Positions 9,192-17,689 are shown, counted from the first letter of the stretch. The stretch: 45,314 nucleotides of DNA from Lachnospiraceae bacterium (GCA_017461775.1 JAFTXD010000046.1:1-45314), one strand, 5' to 3'. The notes: generated by a model not told the origin, from the letters alone. Numbers and translations are program-made.

Positions 9192-9215
9192 GGAGGATTT
9201 TAGGTAAAATCCTCC
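9192..9215. terminator. Hairpin at the toxin/MerR convergence
   Basis: GGAGGATTTT (9192-9201), loop AGGT, AAAATCCTCC (9206-9215): a perfect 10-bp stem overlapping the MerR gene stop codon. The T-run is weak on both strands, so terminator function is uncertain. Confidence 0.45.
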
Positions 9216-9607
9216 CACTTCGGCGGCTCTTGTCCAGCATCTATGGCTTCCTTGATTCCATTATAAAACCGCACCTTATGCTGGATGTGGAGAAGCTCCT
9301 GTTGCAATTCTGCGATTTTGTTCTGAATATTGCTTTCGTGCTCCGTAACCAGCTGGATGATTTCTTCGATGTGTGTATCCACATCCTTTTCATATTGGTA
9401 AAATTCTTGAATCCTGGCGATGGGCAGACCGGTTTTCTTAAAGCAGTTAATGCCCTCCAAGCGGCGGATGTGTTCATCCGTATAGATGCGTTGATTGTTG
9501 TCGGTTCTTTCTACGTTTTCCAAAAGTCCCATATCCTCGTAATAGCGAAGGGTAGAGGAAGGAACATCAAAACGCTGGGATAAGTCTCTGATTGTGTATG
9601 TGTTCAT
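9200..9607 (-). CDS. MerR-family transcriptional regulator
   Basis: A 135-residue DNA-binding regulator. The N-terminal winged helix (YTIRDLSQRFDVPSSTLRYYEDMGLL, then DEHIRRLEGINCFKKTGLPIARIQEF) is classic MerR. A long dimerising coiled coil (about residues 80-120) follows and ends in EPPKWEDF. There is no C-terminal cysteine metal site, so it resembles the stress or small-molecule MerR branch (AdhR-like) rather than metal sensors. It starts 15 nt after the stop of the upstream lipoprotein gene on the same strand and so is probably cotranscribed with it. Confidence 0.88.
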   Translation of the reverse strand: MNTYTIRDLSQRFDVPSSTLRYYEDMGLLENVERTDNNQRIYTDEHIRRLEGINCFKKTGLPIARIQEFYQYEKDVDTHIEEIIQLVTEHESNIQNKIAELQQELLHIQHKVRFYNGIKEAIDAGQEPPKWEDFT

Positions 9608-9622
9608 AGAAATCTCCTATTG

Positions 9623-10495
9623 CTATTTATCTTGCTTACTATCTGGTGTTATTGTAGTGGAAAATTCTGCATTTCCACCATTATGATCCATGTACAAAAT
9701 ATATTCCGGAGTTTTATCATCATCCTCGTAAATATAATACCAGTTCAAAGACCCATGTGTGATATATGCCTGCTCATAAACCGGTCTACCCTGTTCATCA
9801 AACCATGTTTTTATTGAAGATGATGTGGTACCTAAAATAAATGGATTGTGAAAATATGCTCTGTATGCTACTTCACCGTTGGTATGATACCGATAGGTGA
9901 TGCGCAAAGCTACGTCGTCCGTACCTCCGGCATCACCCAGTTCTGCCTCTAAAAGCTCGACGGCACCTGTGACACGATATTCTGTAAGACGACCTTGCGC
10001 ATCATATTCCGTTATTTCGTCATAGGCAACATCACCCATATAATCTTCCGGTCGTTCACCGTATGCGGACACCAGCTCCATATAGTCTCCCCTGGGAAAA
10101 CCGTTCCATTCGGTTTGCGTGCATCCCAAAAAGCAAAATCCCCAGCCAGACCCGTCATCGCCACACCCAAGCTGTGTTTCCTCATCATAGTACAAAGTTA
10201 GCTTTAATTCTTCTTCTACATAAATTTCATAAAAAGGAGCTTCCTTGGCAAATCCAAAAGCCTCCAAAAAAGACTCGGCATCCTTGAAAATCAGAAAATC
10301 TAAGGTTCCACAGGTTTTTTCCACACAGTAGTATTTATCTGAATCCATGTCTTGTATTTCTTCGTAGGTATAATCACCTCTAATAGAATCCAGCTTGGCA
10401 AGGAATAATTTCTCTTCCAATAATTTATTTTCCTGACATGCAGTCAGTATGATAGAACATACTAGACATGCTACTAATGACAATACTCTTTTCAT
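9623..10495 (-). CDS. Lipoprotein of unknown function
   Basis: A 290-residue predicted lipoprotein. The N-terminus MKRVLSLVACLVCSIILTAC has a lipobox (LTAC) with Cys20 as the lipidation site. The mature part is acidic, rich in Tyr, Glu and Asp, with WGFCFLGCTQTEWNGFPRGDY and repeated beta-like strands such as ALRITYRYHTNGEVAYRAYFHNP. No family was recognised. It lies 15 nt upstream of the MerR gene and may be part of the same transcript, so that regulator may control it. Confidence 0.7.
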   Translation of the reverse strand: MKRVLSLVACLVCSIILTACQENKLLEEKLFLAKLDSIRGDYTYEEIQDMDSDKYYCVEKTCGTLDFLIFKDAESFLEAFGFAKEAPFYEIYVEEELKLTLYYDEETQLGCGDDGSGWGFCFLGCTQTEWNGFPRGDYMELVSAYGERPEDYMGDVAYDEITEYDAQGRLTEYRVTGAVELLEAELGDAGGTDDVALRITYRYHTNGEVAYRAYFHNPFILGTTSSSIKTWFDEQGRPVYEQAYITHGSLNWYYIYEDDDKTPEYILYMDHNGGNAEFSTTITPDSKQDK

Positions 10496-10526
10496 TTATG
10501 TTTTCTTTCTAATAAAAATTCTCTTC

Positions 10527-10628
10527 TCATGCGATATCCAGATACCAAACATATTGAATTTCATCCCGTATTTCTGGCTCCGCATAATAGGCATACATAT
10601 CCACCTTGAATAGCACGCAGGCATCCCC
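10527..10628 (-). pseudogene. Possible C-terminal gene remnant
   Basis: On the minus strand an uninterrupted 33-codon frame, bounded upstream by a stop and with no clear start, reads VDMYAYYAEPEIRDEIQYVW then YLDIA and a stop. Its composition looks protein-like. It lies just upstream of the lipoprotein gene and could be a decayed paralogue end. The rest of 10496-10719 shows nothing else. Confidence 0.2.
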
Positions 10629-10719
10629 TTAAGTTGTTATTTAAGTATTATACACCGACAAAATTCTTCTGAAAAGGAAGAATTACTTTTCAGAAAAGAC
10701 TTCTGGTGGAAAAATGTAG

Positions 10720-10748
10720 TTGCAAAATAATAATTTCATTAGTATAAT
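10720..10748 (+). promoter_or_regulatory. Strong promoter for the structured leader and small gene
   Basis: TTGCAA (10720-10725), exactly 17 nt, then TATAAT (10743-10748). Transcription would begin at about 10755 and run through the hairpins at 10769-10823. Confidence 0.65.
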
Positions 10749-10768
10749 GCACTTATAAATTTGAGTTC

Positions 10769-10823
10769 GAAAACAATTGGTTTTCACGGTCGCAAGACCA
10801 ACTGCTTCTAAGCCGGTTCCGGC
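10769..10823 (+). ncRNA. Three-hairpin leader RNA (candidate)
   Basis: Three consecutive short hairpins directly follow a strong promoter: GAAAAC/GTTTTC (10769-10785), GGTC-GCAA-GACC with a GNRA tetraloop (10788-10799), and GCCG-GTTC-CGGC (10812-10823). The unit ends at the terminator at 11147-11193. It is either a regulatory 5' leader of the small gene or an independent small RNA. I could not match it to a known riboswitch. Confidence 0.4.
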
Positions 10824-10849
10824 GGGATTTCAAGGCCAAAAGTTAATAA

Positions 10850-11095
10850 TTGAATAAAGGACTTTACACCATTAGGAAATCTGCCTATAATGTACTTAGA
10901 AGGGCGGTGGAAGGTATGGATGAGATGAACCAGTTTGAAGTGATAGACAATGTTATTGATTATTATAAGGCGTTGCAGGCAATAAAGCATGCCAATACCT
11001 GCGAAAATAAAGTATTAGATTATGAAATCAAAACCACCAGAGTCAAACTTGAAAAGTTTGGAATAAATCTTCATGATTTGGAATTTGAAGATTAG
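10850..11095 (+). CDS. Small hypothetical protein
   Basis: Up to 81 residues from TTG 10850, or 59 from ATG 10917 preceded by GGTGGAAGG; the shorter start has the better ribosome site. The sequence is charged and helical (MNQFEVIDNVIDYYKALQAI, then a Lys/Glu-rich end) with no cysteine pair or membrane segment. No family was recognised. It has its own promoter (10720-10748), a hairpin-rich leader and a terminator, which argues for a real gene. Confidence 0.5.
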   Translation: MNKGLYTIRKSAYNVLRRAVEGMDEMNQFEVIDNVIDYYKALQAIKHANTCENKVLDYEIKTTRVKLEKFGINLHDLEFED

Positions 11096-11146
11096 AGAGT
11101 AACTGTTAACCAAGGTATAAAGCATTTTATTGAATAATTAAAACTC

Positions 11147-11193
11147 AAGGACTACCTTTTGTTGTTATAAACACACAAAGGCAGTCCTTTTCT
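11147..11193. terminator. Bidirectional terminator
   Basis: AAGGACT-ACCTTTTGT (from 11147) pairs with ACACAAAGG-CAGTCCTT (to 11189), followed by TTTTC. It ends the small gene on the plus strand and lies just past the end of the ArsR gene on the minus strand. Confidence 0.65.
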
Positions 11194-11200
11194 ATATTCC

Positions 11201-11758
11201 TTATTTCAGCCTATAAATCCGTCCATCCCTCTCCATGATATGCTCTGAAATCATATCCCTGCGGATGGTGCAGAAATCATCATGGAAGCGTAGTATGATT
11301 TCATTTACTTCTTTTTCATCATACTCTGTGCCAAATGAAAATGCTTTTGCAATTTCCTCCAGGCAAATGCGCTGTTTCTTTCGCTGAGCGGGTATTGCTT
11401 TTAAGCGTCCGTACTCAAAGAAGGTTTTGATTACTTTTTCTCTGTACGCATCCTCTCGCTGCTTTTGCTCATCAATGACCTCGGATTCTTCGTTTATGAT
11501 ATCCAATATATTGGTCATAAACACCTCTTTGCACAAAGAGTACATGGTGTAATACTGCTCTTTATAAGAGGTGACGGCTTTTGCATCCTCCAGTTTTTTT
11601 AGATGAAAAGAAATAGTAGCGGGGGTGAGTCCCAATCGCTCTGCCAAGCGTTCCACATACATATCCTCTTTTGCTAAGGATTTTAGAATCTGTAATCTGG
11701 ATTTATCTGCTAAGCACTTAAATAATTTAATTGCATCTGCCTCTACCATGTTATTCAC
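11201..11758 (-). CDS. ArsR-family regulator with C-terminal DUF2087
   Basis: A 185-residue regulator. The N-terminal winged helix (AIKLFKCLADKSRLQILKSL, LAERLGLTPATISFHLKKLEDA) is ArsR-like and lacks an obvious cysteine metal site. The C-terminal part (LKAIPAQRKKQRICLEEIA, then EVNEIILRFHDDFCTIRRDMI, ending GRIYRLK) matches the DUF2087 pattern. It overlaps the upstream gene by 8 nt and so forms a two-gene operon. ATCTAAT repeats around the operon promoter (12129-12204) are likely its own binding sites. Confidence 0.85.
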   Translation of the reverse strand: MNNMVEADAIKLFKCLADKSRLQILKSLAKEDMYVERLAERLGLTPATISFHLKKLEDAKAVTSYKEQYYTMYSLCKEVFMTNILDIINEESEVIDEQKQREDAYREKVIKTFFEYGRLKAIPAQRKKQRICLEEIAKAFSFGTEYDEKEVNEIILRFHDDFCTIRRDMISEHIMERDGRIYRLK

Positions 11759-12098
11759 ACGCTCCTAATTCTTCAAACTTAGTCTTAATCGTTTGTAACA
11801 TTTCAAGCTTGATTTCTTCAATCACGCTTTTCTGTATGTCACCATGTTCCCTAGCTTTATCTAAGGATATTCTCCAATTTTCCGGTAGTTTTGTCAACTG
11901 TCTCAAATACTCTGCTTCTAAAGCATCGCCCGTGTTTGTCTTTGCAGAAGCATTGTAAATGGTTTTGCTAATATCGCAAATATTGATTTTTATTTTGACA
12001 AAATTGGCTTCATCCTTTCGGCTTGCCAAAATAAGTGCCTCTTCCTCTTTCTGCAATTCTTTGATGGTATCTTCTAAATATTCAATATATTTATTCAT
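11751..12098 (-). CDS. Small helical protein cotranscribed with an ArsR regulator
   Basis: 115 residues, predicted all-helical, starting MNKYIEYLEDTIKELQKEEEAL and containing LPENWRISLDKAREHGD. AAGGAG lies about 9 nt before the ATG. It overlaps the ArsR-DUF2087 gene by 8 nt, so translation is coupled. The function is unknown; proteins of this type accompany DUF2087 regulators in Firmicutes and may be part of the same switch. Confidence 0.75.
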   Translation of the reverse strand: MNKYIEYLEDTIKELQKEEEALILASRKDEANFVKIKINICDISKTIYNASAKTNTGDALEAEYLRQLTKLPENWRISLDKAREHGDIQKSVIEEIKLEMLQTIKTKFEELGACE

Positions 12099-12128
12099 TC
12101 TGATGTACTCCTTTTTGATTCGATAATT

Positions 12129-12204
12129 ATCTAATTAGATGATTTGATTATATATTCATCTAATCAATCTGTCAATATTCTGTTTTGATAAATATCTAAT
12201 TAAT
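12129..12204 (-). promoter_or_regulatory. ArsR operon promoter with three ATCTAAT operator repeats
   Basis: On the minus strand TTGACA (12175-12170), exactly 17 nt, TATAAT (12152-12147). The motif ATCTAAT occurs three times: as palindrome ATCTAATTAGAT (12129-12140) downstream of the -10, as ATCTAATCAAT (12158-12168) in the spacer, and as ATCTAATTAAT (12194-12204) upstream of the -35. This layout suggests autorepression by the ArsR protein. Confidence 0.7.
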
Positions 12205-12226
12205 TTTAGTGATAAAATACTATTGC

Positions 12227-12244
12227 CTTCAAGTGCACTTGAAG
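12227..12244. promoter_or_regulatory. 18-bp perfect palindrome upstream of the reductase/GH43 operon
   Basis: CTTCAAGTGCACTTGAAG is a perfect palindrome 68 nt before the first reductase ATG. It is a probable operator for a dimeric regulator of the operon at 12312-17604; the regulator gene is not evident here. Confidence 0.55.
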
Positions 12245-12311
12245 TGTTAGCATATATAAAAACAGGACAAATATTATTATAAGTGCGTCAGCACAGGAAA
12301 AGGAGAGGGTT

Positions 12312-13289
12312 ATGAAATATCGCAATGTAGGAAAATCAGGTTTAAAGGTCAGTGAGGTTTCCTTAGGAAGCTGGATGACGGACTTAAGGGGCAGTGAAAA
12401 GTACGAGCTTGCCAAGGAGACAGTAAAGCTGGCGTATGAGCAGGGAGTGAATTTTTTTGATTGTGCAGATGCTTACGGAAATGGTGCGGCAGAGCGCTTT
12501 CTGGGAGATGTGCTCAGTGAGTATGATAGAGAGGACATCGTAGTTTCCAGTAAGGTATTTTTTAAAACCGGCGCGGGCGTAAATGGTGGAGGCTTGTCCA
12601 GAAAGCACATTTTTAACAATATTGACCGCAGTCTGAAGAATTTGAATATGGATTATATTGATTTGTACTATTGTCATCGCTTTGACCCTACCACACCTAT
12701 GGAGGAGACCCTTCGGGCTCTCAGTGATTTGGTGAGTCAGGGCAAGATTCTGTACTATGGTGTCAGTGAGGAATGGGGAGCTGCCCGGCTTATGGAGGCC
12801 CAGAAGATTATTGAAAGATACAATCTGTATCCTATGACGGTTATTCAGCCCCAGTATCACATGATGGACCGCTATATTGAGCATGAAATTGTGGATGTAT
12901 GTGAGAGATATGGTATCGGCATCACTCCGTTTTCCCCTTTGGCACAGGGACTTCTTACCGGAAAGTATAAGAAGGGGCAGCCCTATCCGGAAGGCTCCAG
13001 AGCCACTCATCAGGCGGATAAGCAGGTGAATAATCTGCTCACCGATGAAAATCTTGATAAGGTGGAGAAGCTGTCGAAGCTTGCAGCAGAACTGGATACC
13101 AATGTGTCCGTGCTGGCTCTTGCCTGGATTTTGAGAAAGGATATTATTAGCAGCGTGATTACCGGTGCCAGCAAGCCGGAGCAGCTGAAAAATAATATTG
13201 CAGCCAGTGGGTTTGTAATTCCGGAGGATGCTCTTAAGGAAATCGAGAAGATTCTTGGCTTTGAGAGATTCGAAAGACATGTGGGATAG
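12312..13289 (+). CDS. Aldo/keto reductase
   Basis: 325 residues, an (alpha/beta)8-barrel NADPH-dependent reductase similar to the potassium-channel beta-subunit branch. The catalytic tetrad is visible as Asp50, Tyr55, Lys82 and His123 (FFDCADAYGNG, VVSSKVFF, YYCHRFD). The cofactor-binding end ITGASKPEQLKNNIAA is present. AAAAGGAGAGG precedes the ATG. It heads a four-gene operon with a second reductase, an alpha/alpha-toroid protein and an arabinanase-like lipoprotein, so a sugar aldehyde or ketose substrate is plausible but unproven. Confidence 0.9.
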   Translation: MKYRNVGKSGLKVSEVSLGSWMTDLRGSEKYELAKETVKLAYEQGVNFFDCADAYGNGAAERFLGDVLSEYDREDIVVSSKVFFKTGAGVNGGGLSRKHIFNNIDRSLKNLNMDYIDLYYCHRFDPTTPMEETLRALSDLVSQGKILYYGVSEEWGAARLMEAQKIIERYNLYPMTVIQPQYHMMDRYIEHEIVDVCERYGIGITPFSPLAQGLLTGKYKKGQPYPEGSRATHQADKQVNNLLTDENLDKVEKLSKLAAELDTNVSVLALAWILRKDIISSVITGASKPEQLKNNIAASGFVIPEDALKEIEKILGFERFERHVG

Positions 13290-13351
13290 AAGTAGATTTT
13301 TGACGATGGATTTGATATGATGAAAATAACAATGAATTGGGAGGGGTTCTT

Positions 13352-14335
13352 ATGTATATTGCAAAGGAAAACAGATACGAAAATATGATTTACAACAGAA
13401 GCGGTAAGACCGGCTTAAAGCTGCCGGCTATGTCCCTTGGTATGTGGCACAATTTCGGTAGCGGAAGCAGCTACGACAATATGAAGGACATTGTATTTAC
13501 CAGCTTTGATGCGGGTATTACCCACTTTGATTTAGCGAACAATTATGGTCCTGTGCCGGGAAGCGCAGAAGAGAACTTTGGCAAGATGCTGGCTACGGAT
13601 TTAAAGCCCTACAGGGATGAGCTGGTTATCTCTACCAAGGCGGGCTATACCATGTGGCCGGGACCTTACGGAGACTGGGGTTCCAAGAAATATCTGGTGT
13701 CCTCTCTGGATCAGAGCTTAAAGCGCATGGGTCTGGATTATGTGGATATTTTTTATCATCACCGCATGGACCCGGAGACACCTCTTTGGGAGACTATGGA
13801 TGCCTTGGCCGGTATTGTGCGTTCCGGAAAGGCTCTGTATGTGGGATTATCCAATTATAATCCGGAGAAGCTGGCTGAGGCTGCAGCTATGTTAAAGGAG
13901 ATGGGTGTACCCTGCCTTATCCACCAGCACAGGTATTCCATGCTGGATAGAAAGAATGAGGAGCTTATCCCGGTAATCGAGGATGCCGGTATGGGTTCCA
14001 TCGCATTCTGTCCTCTGGCTCAGGGAATGCTGACAGATAAGTACTTAAATGGTATTCCAGCAGATTCCAGAGCGGCAGGAAAGAGCGTGTTCCTAAGCGA
14101 GAAGGCCATCACCGAGGAGGTCATTTCCAAGGTGGCAAGACTGAACGAAATCGCTAAGGAAAGAGACCAGTCCTTGGCACAGATGGCTCTGGTATGGGCA
14201 CTGCAGCAGGGCAAGCTGACAAGCGTAATTCTGGGTGCCAGCCGTGCATCTCAGGTAACCGAGAATATTGCTGCACTGAAGAATAGAAGCTTCACCGAAG
14301 AAGAGCTGAAGATGATTGAAGATATTTTAAAATAA
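13352..14335 (+). CDS. Aldo/keto reductase, YghZ-like
   Basis: 327 residues from ATG 13352 (GGGAGGGG before it; an upstream TTG in frame is weaker). Tetrad candidates are Asp60 and Tyr65 (FDLANNYGPVPGSAEENFG), Lys97 (ISTKAGYTMWPGPYGD) and His137 or His138 (FYHHRMD). The NNYGPxPGSAE and TKAGYxMWxGPYGxxGS signatures match the glyceraldehyde-3-phosphate reductase (YghZ) subgroup. The gene sits 62 nt after the first reductase and is followed after 15 nt by the toroid gene. Confidence 0.9.
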   Translation: MYIAKENRYENMIYNRSGKTGLKLPAMSLGMWHNFGSGSSYDNMKDIVFTSFDAGITHFDLANNYGPVPGSAEENFGKMLATDLKPYRDELVISTKAGYTMWPGPYGDWGSKKYLVSSLDQSLKRMGLDYVDIFYHHRMDPETPLWETMDALAGIVRSGKALYVGLSNYNPEKLAEAAAMLKEMGVPCLIHQHRYSMLDRKNEELIPVIEDAGMGSIAFCPLAQGMLTDKYLNGIPADSRAAGKSVFLSEKAITEEVISKVARLNEIAKERDQSLAQMALVWALQQGKLTSVILGASRASQVTENIAALKNRSFTEEELKMIEDILK

Positions 14336-14350
14336 GTGAGGAACGGGGTT

Positions 14351-15343
14351 ATGTATGATTTAAGACCGTTTATTGGGGAAGTGGAACGAATTGTGGAGCG
14401 CCACTATCTGGGGGAGCCGGGAAAGTATACCCGCTGGATTACCCAGGATGAAAAAGGAAGCCGCGACCTTGGTTCTACACCCTATGGTTGTGCCAATGCA
14501 GTGAATATTTTATATACCATCGGCGCATTACCCTCCGCTATGGAAGAGAGAGCCGCCTTTGTGAAGGTTTTGCAGGATTTCCAGAATCCTGAGGATGGAC
14601 TTTTTATGAATCCGGGGAACTATGAGACCCATACCACGGCGTTTGTCAGTGGTGCTTTGAATCTTCTGGATGCAAAACCTCTTTATACAGCAAAGGGATT
14701 TGCGAAGTATCAGTCGAAAGAGGGGCTCTGGGCATTTATGGACAGTATCGATTGGGCGAAAAATCCCTGGCTGGGAGCCCATCTTGGAGCCGGCATCTAT
14801 GCGTCCATGCTGCTTACGGATACTGTGGCGGATGACTGGGAGGATCTTTATTTCCAGTGGCTGGATGAAAATGCTGACCCAGCTACAGGACTGTGGAAGA
14901 AGGGGGCCTTAGAGGGGGCGGAGGCTTTTCATTATCTGGCAAGCACCTTCCATTATGTATTCAACTATGAATATGCCAAGCGTGCATTACCCTATCCGAA
15001 GGAGTTGTTAGATACTTGTATCAAGGCGTACCGTGAGGGGGTCTGCATGGATTTTTCCAAGTCCGTAGGCTGGCCGGATATTGATTTTACATACCTTCTG
15101 GCGAGAGTACAGCGCCGGGCAGGAAGCAGGTTCGAGGAGACGCAGGAGATACTGAAGGAGATTGCAGATGGGCTGATTACCCAGCTTCTGGCCATGAATC
15201 CGGAAGAATCCGAGACTTTGAATGATTTAAATACACTTTTTGCCATTGTGTGTACACTGGCGGTATTACAGGATGCGTTGCCGGGATATATCCGGACATC
15301 GAAGCCTTTAAAACTGGTTTTGGATAAAAGACCGTTCCTGTAG
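14351..15343 (+). CDS. Alpha/alpha-toroid-like protein of unknown specificity
   Basis: 330 residues, cytoplasmic, from ATG 14351. The sequence has repeating helix pairs with YGCANAVNILYTIG, NPEDGLF, HTTAFVSGALNLL, NPWLGAHLGAGIYASML and ADPATGLWKK. These resemble the Gly-rich turns of alpha/alpha-toroid folds seen in prenyltransferase/cyclase-like and some carbohydrate-active proteins. No catalytic motif could be assigned. It is placed between a reductase and the GH43-like lipoprotein, 15 nt after one and 20 nt before the other, which suggests a role in handling plant-polymer fragments. Confidence 0.6.
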   Translation: MYDLRPFIGEVERIVERHYLGEPGKYTRWITQDEKGSRDLGSTPYGCANAVNILYTIGALPSAMEERAAFVKVLQDFQNPEDGLFMNPGNYETHTTAFVSGALNLLDAKPLYTAKGFAKYQSKEGLWAFMDSIDWAKNPWLGAHLGAGIYASMLLTDTVADDWEDLYFQWLDENADPATGLWKKGALEGAEAFHYLASTFHYVFNYEYAKRALPYPKELLDTCIKAYREGVCMDFSKSVGWPDIDFTYLLARVQRRAGSRFEETQEILKEIADGLITQLLAMNPEESETLNDLNTLFAIVCTLAVLQDALPGYIRTSKPLKLVLDKRPFL

Positions 15344-15363
15344 ATATATAAGGGAGGATTTAT

Positions 15364-17604
15364 ATGTTAAAGAGAAGAAACAAATTACTTAGTCTTGCGC
15401 TGGCCGGCTGTATGATGATGCAGCTGACGGCCTGTGGAGGTGGCCAAACCTTAAGTGAGCTGCAGGAGCAGAATCCTCAGCAGTCATCAGAGGTGGCAGC
15501 TTCTGATGCAACACCGACAGAAGCACCTGCTCCTACAGAGGAGCCTGTGCCGGAGGGATATGTGTTTACCCCTACGGATTCCAGCCTTGTTCCTATGGAT
15601 TACGATGTGAAGATGGCTTCCAATCGTAACGAGGATGGCAGCAAGAAGTATGTAAAGGGTGATATTGCACCTACTATCTGCTATGACAATCTGTCCTTAG
15701 GTTATCTGACCGAGGAGGACAAGAGCTACACCTTAGAGCTGGTGGACGGCTGTGGTATTGACAGTGTGGAAGTGTCTGCAATTGGTGAGGATTATGCTTC
15801 TGTGGCAGTGGACACTTTAGCGATCTGGGATGCAGCTACGGGCACCATTACAGCCAATCCTGCAGCAAAGGAAAGCGGCAAGGTATTCCTGGATTTAAAG
15901 AGTGGCAGTGATGTGGTATATACCGTGTCCGTCAATGTGGCAGCGGCTTACCCTTCAGACCCCAACTATGATATCGACAGAGGCTCCATGGATGATGGTG
16001 AGTATGAGTTCCTCTGGAACGATGCAGACGGCAACGGTGGCGTACATGACCCATCCTTAACGGAAGTGGAGATTGACGGCCAGCGTTATTATTACATGGT
16101 ACAGACCGGCTGGGAAGGCGGCAATACCATCCGTCGTTCTACCGATTTGATGCATTGGGAGGTTTTGGGACAGACCACTCCGAAAGCAGAGCAGATGGAG
16201 GAGTATGGCTGGACAGAAATTAATGACTGGATGTTAAAGGACGCGAAGAAGTGCCAGTACTGGGCAGCGGATATTGTGCCTGCGGCTTACGGCGGTTACT
16301 GGTTGTACACCTGTATTGTAAATTCCGCAGTGGATGAAGAAAAGCATGATAGAGTATGTACCGTGCTTGCATGGTCTCCTACCTTAGAGGCTGGTTCCTT
16401 TAAGTATGTGGATGTCATTGTACAGTCCATCAGTGACTATGCTCAGGATGCTCTTTACTACAATGTGGTAGCACTTGACCCACAGGTAGTGTATGATGCA
16501 GATGGTAATATGTACTTAACCTTTGGTTCCTTTGGTGCCGGTACCTATATGATTGAACTTGACCCGGAGACCGGACTTCGTAAGGATGGACAGACCGGCT
16601 GGCTGGATGAAGCAACCATCAATACCTATATGGAAGAGGCCCGCGCAACGGATATCGGCGAGGTACACTCTTACTACGGAAGACATATGACCTACTGTGC
16701 AGAGGGTAGTCTTATTACCCACCAGTATGACGTGCCCATGGTGGCAGAGGACGGAACCGTTACCGAGGTGAAGGATGACTACTATTATCTGATGACCTGT
16801 CTGGGCGTACTTTCCAGAAACTATGTACTTTTTACTGCAAAGAGCGAGGATATTACCAGCTTTAGCAACTTAAGCGGTGACCCCATGGCTTCCGGCTGGA
16901 TTGGCAAGGAGCTGGTAACCGGCTTATTCCCGCCTTTATCCGGTTATAGGAAGGATTTGGACCGCGAAGGATATATCACTACCGCAGACCGTATCGAGGG
17001 AAGTACCGAGTATATCGCAATGTCCTCCTTCAAGTGGGCGGACTATGACTTCGATATTCACGCACCGGGACACGGTGACTTATATACCACCAGTGATGGT
17101 GTAAATATTGCACAGCTGATGACCAGAACTCTGGCATATCAGGGCGATAAAGTGGGTGCCTGTGACAATGGACATCCGCTGGCAGCTTCCAGTACCAAGT
17201 TTATGATGCAGGCACATCAGTACTATATCAACTCCGTAGGTGACATCGTTATCAATGCGAACCGTTATGCAGGGGAAGTAGACCGTACTGTGACCCAGGA
17301 GGAGTTCCTTGCTTTTGCAGAGAACGGACAGTTCCAGATGGTACTTGCCGGTGATCCTTATGTCACCACCGAGGGTATTTATGTGACCTTAAATGCAGAT
17401 GGCACCATCAGCGGTGATGCTACCGGTACCTGGAATATGTACGGTGACAGCTACATTAAGGTAGTTGTGGACGGCTACGATACCTATCTTGGCGTAGTAG
17501 CGATTTCATGGCTGGAGAACAAAGGCTGCGTGGGAACCACGGTGACCGCTATGGGACAGACCACCGGTTGGCCACTTTATATGAATAGTGAGACCAATTC
17601 GTAA
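15364..17604 (+). CDS. GH43 arabinanase-like lipoprotein
   Basis: 746 residues. MLKRRNKLLSLALAGCMMM then LTAC gives a lipoprotein signal (Cys near residue 25), followed by a Ser/Glu/Pro spacer, a beta domain and a five-bladed GH43 propeller. The catalytic trio can be placed: Asp229 in VHDPSL (base), Asp372 in ALDPQVVYDADGNMYLTFGS (pKa modulator) and Glu447 in CAEGSLI (acid). The last about 110 residues resemble the beta-barrel found C-terminal in endo-arabinanases of the AbnA type. Predicted role: cell-surface hydrolysis of alpha-1,5-arabinan side chains of pectin. It is the last gene of the operon, followed by a terminator at 17642. Confidence 0.85.
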   Translation: MLKRRNKLLSLALAGCMMMQLTACGGGQTLSELQEQNPQQSSEVAASDATPTEAPAPTEEPVPEGYVFTPTDSSLVPMDYDVKMASNRNEDGSKKYVKGDIAPTICYDNLSLGYLTEEDKSYTLELVDGCGIDSVEVSAIGEDYASVAVDTLAIWDAATGTITANPAAKESGKVFLDLKSGSDVVYTVSVNVAAAYPSDPNYDIDRGSMDDGEYEFLWNDADGNGGVHDPSLTEVEIDGQRYYYMVQTGWEGGNTIRRSTDLMHWEVLGQTTPKAEQMEEYGWTEINDWMLKDAKKCQYWAADIVPAAYGGYWLYTCIVNSAVDEEKHDRVCTVLAWSPTLEAGSFKYVDVIVQSISDYAQDALYYNVVALDPQVVYDADGNMYLTFGSFGAGTYMIELDPETGLRKDGQTGWLDEATINTYMEEARATDIGEVHSYYGRHMTYCAEGSLITHQYDVPMVAEDGTVTEVKDDYYYLMTCLGVLSRNYVLFTAKSEDITSFSNLSGDPMASGWIGKELVTGLFPPLSGYRKDLDREGYITTADRIEGSTEYIAMSSFKWADYDFDIHAPGHGDLYTTSDGVNIAQLMTRTLAYQGDKVGACDNGHPLAASSTKFMMQAHQYYINSVGDIVINANRYAGEVDRTVTQEEFLAFAENGQFQMVLAGDPYVTTEGIYVTLNADGTISGDATGTWNMYGDSYIKVVVDGYDTYLGVVAISWLENKGCVGTTVTAMGQTTGWPLYMNSETNS

Positions 17605-17641
17605 ATCATGTTGATAATAGAATACTGGATATAATAGACAG

Positions 17642-17673
17642 ACCCTGTTGCATGTAATGTGCCACAGGGTTTT
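17642..17673 (+). terminator. Terminator of the reductase/GH43 operon
   Basis: ACCCTGT (17642-17648) pairs with ACAGGGT (17664-17670), followed by TTTTG. Confidence 0.6.
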
Positions 17674-17689
17674 GTTGTGGTGGTGACGC

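Noticed and set aside
10750-10830. tRNA-like segment suggested by GAGTTCGA and GGTTCC
   Set aside because: No acceptor stem, anticodon arm or proper T-arm can be assembled around them.
12384-13280. 298-codon open frame antisense to the first aldo/keto reductase
   Set aside because: The plus-strand gene has a complete reductase fold with catalytic tetrad and ribosome site; the antisense frame has none and shows no recognisable motif.
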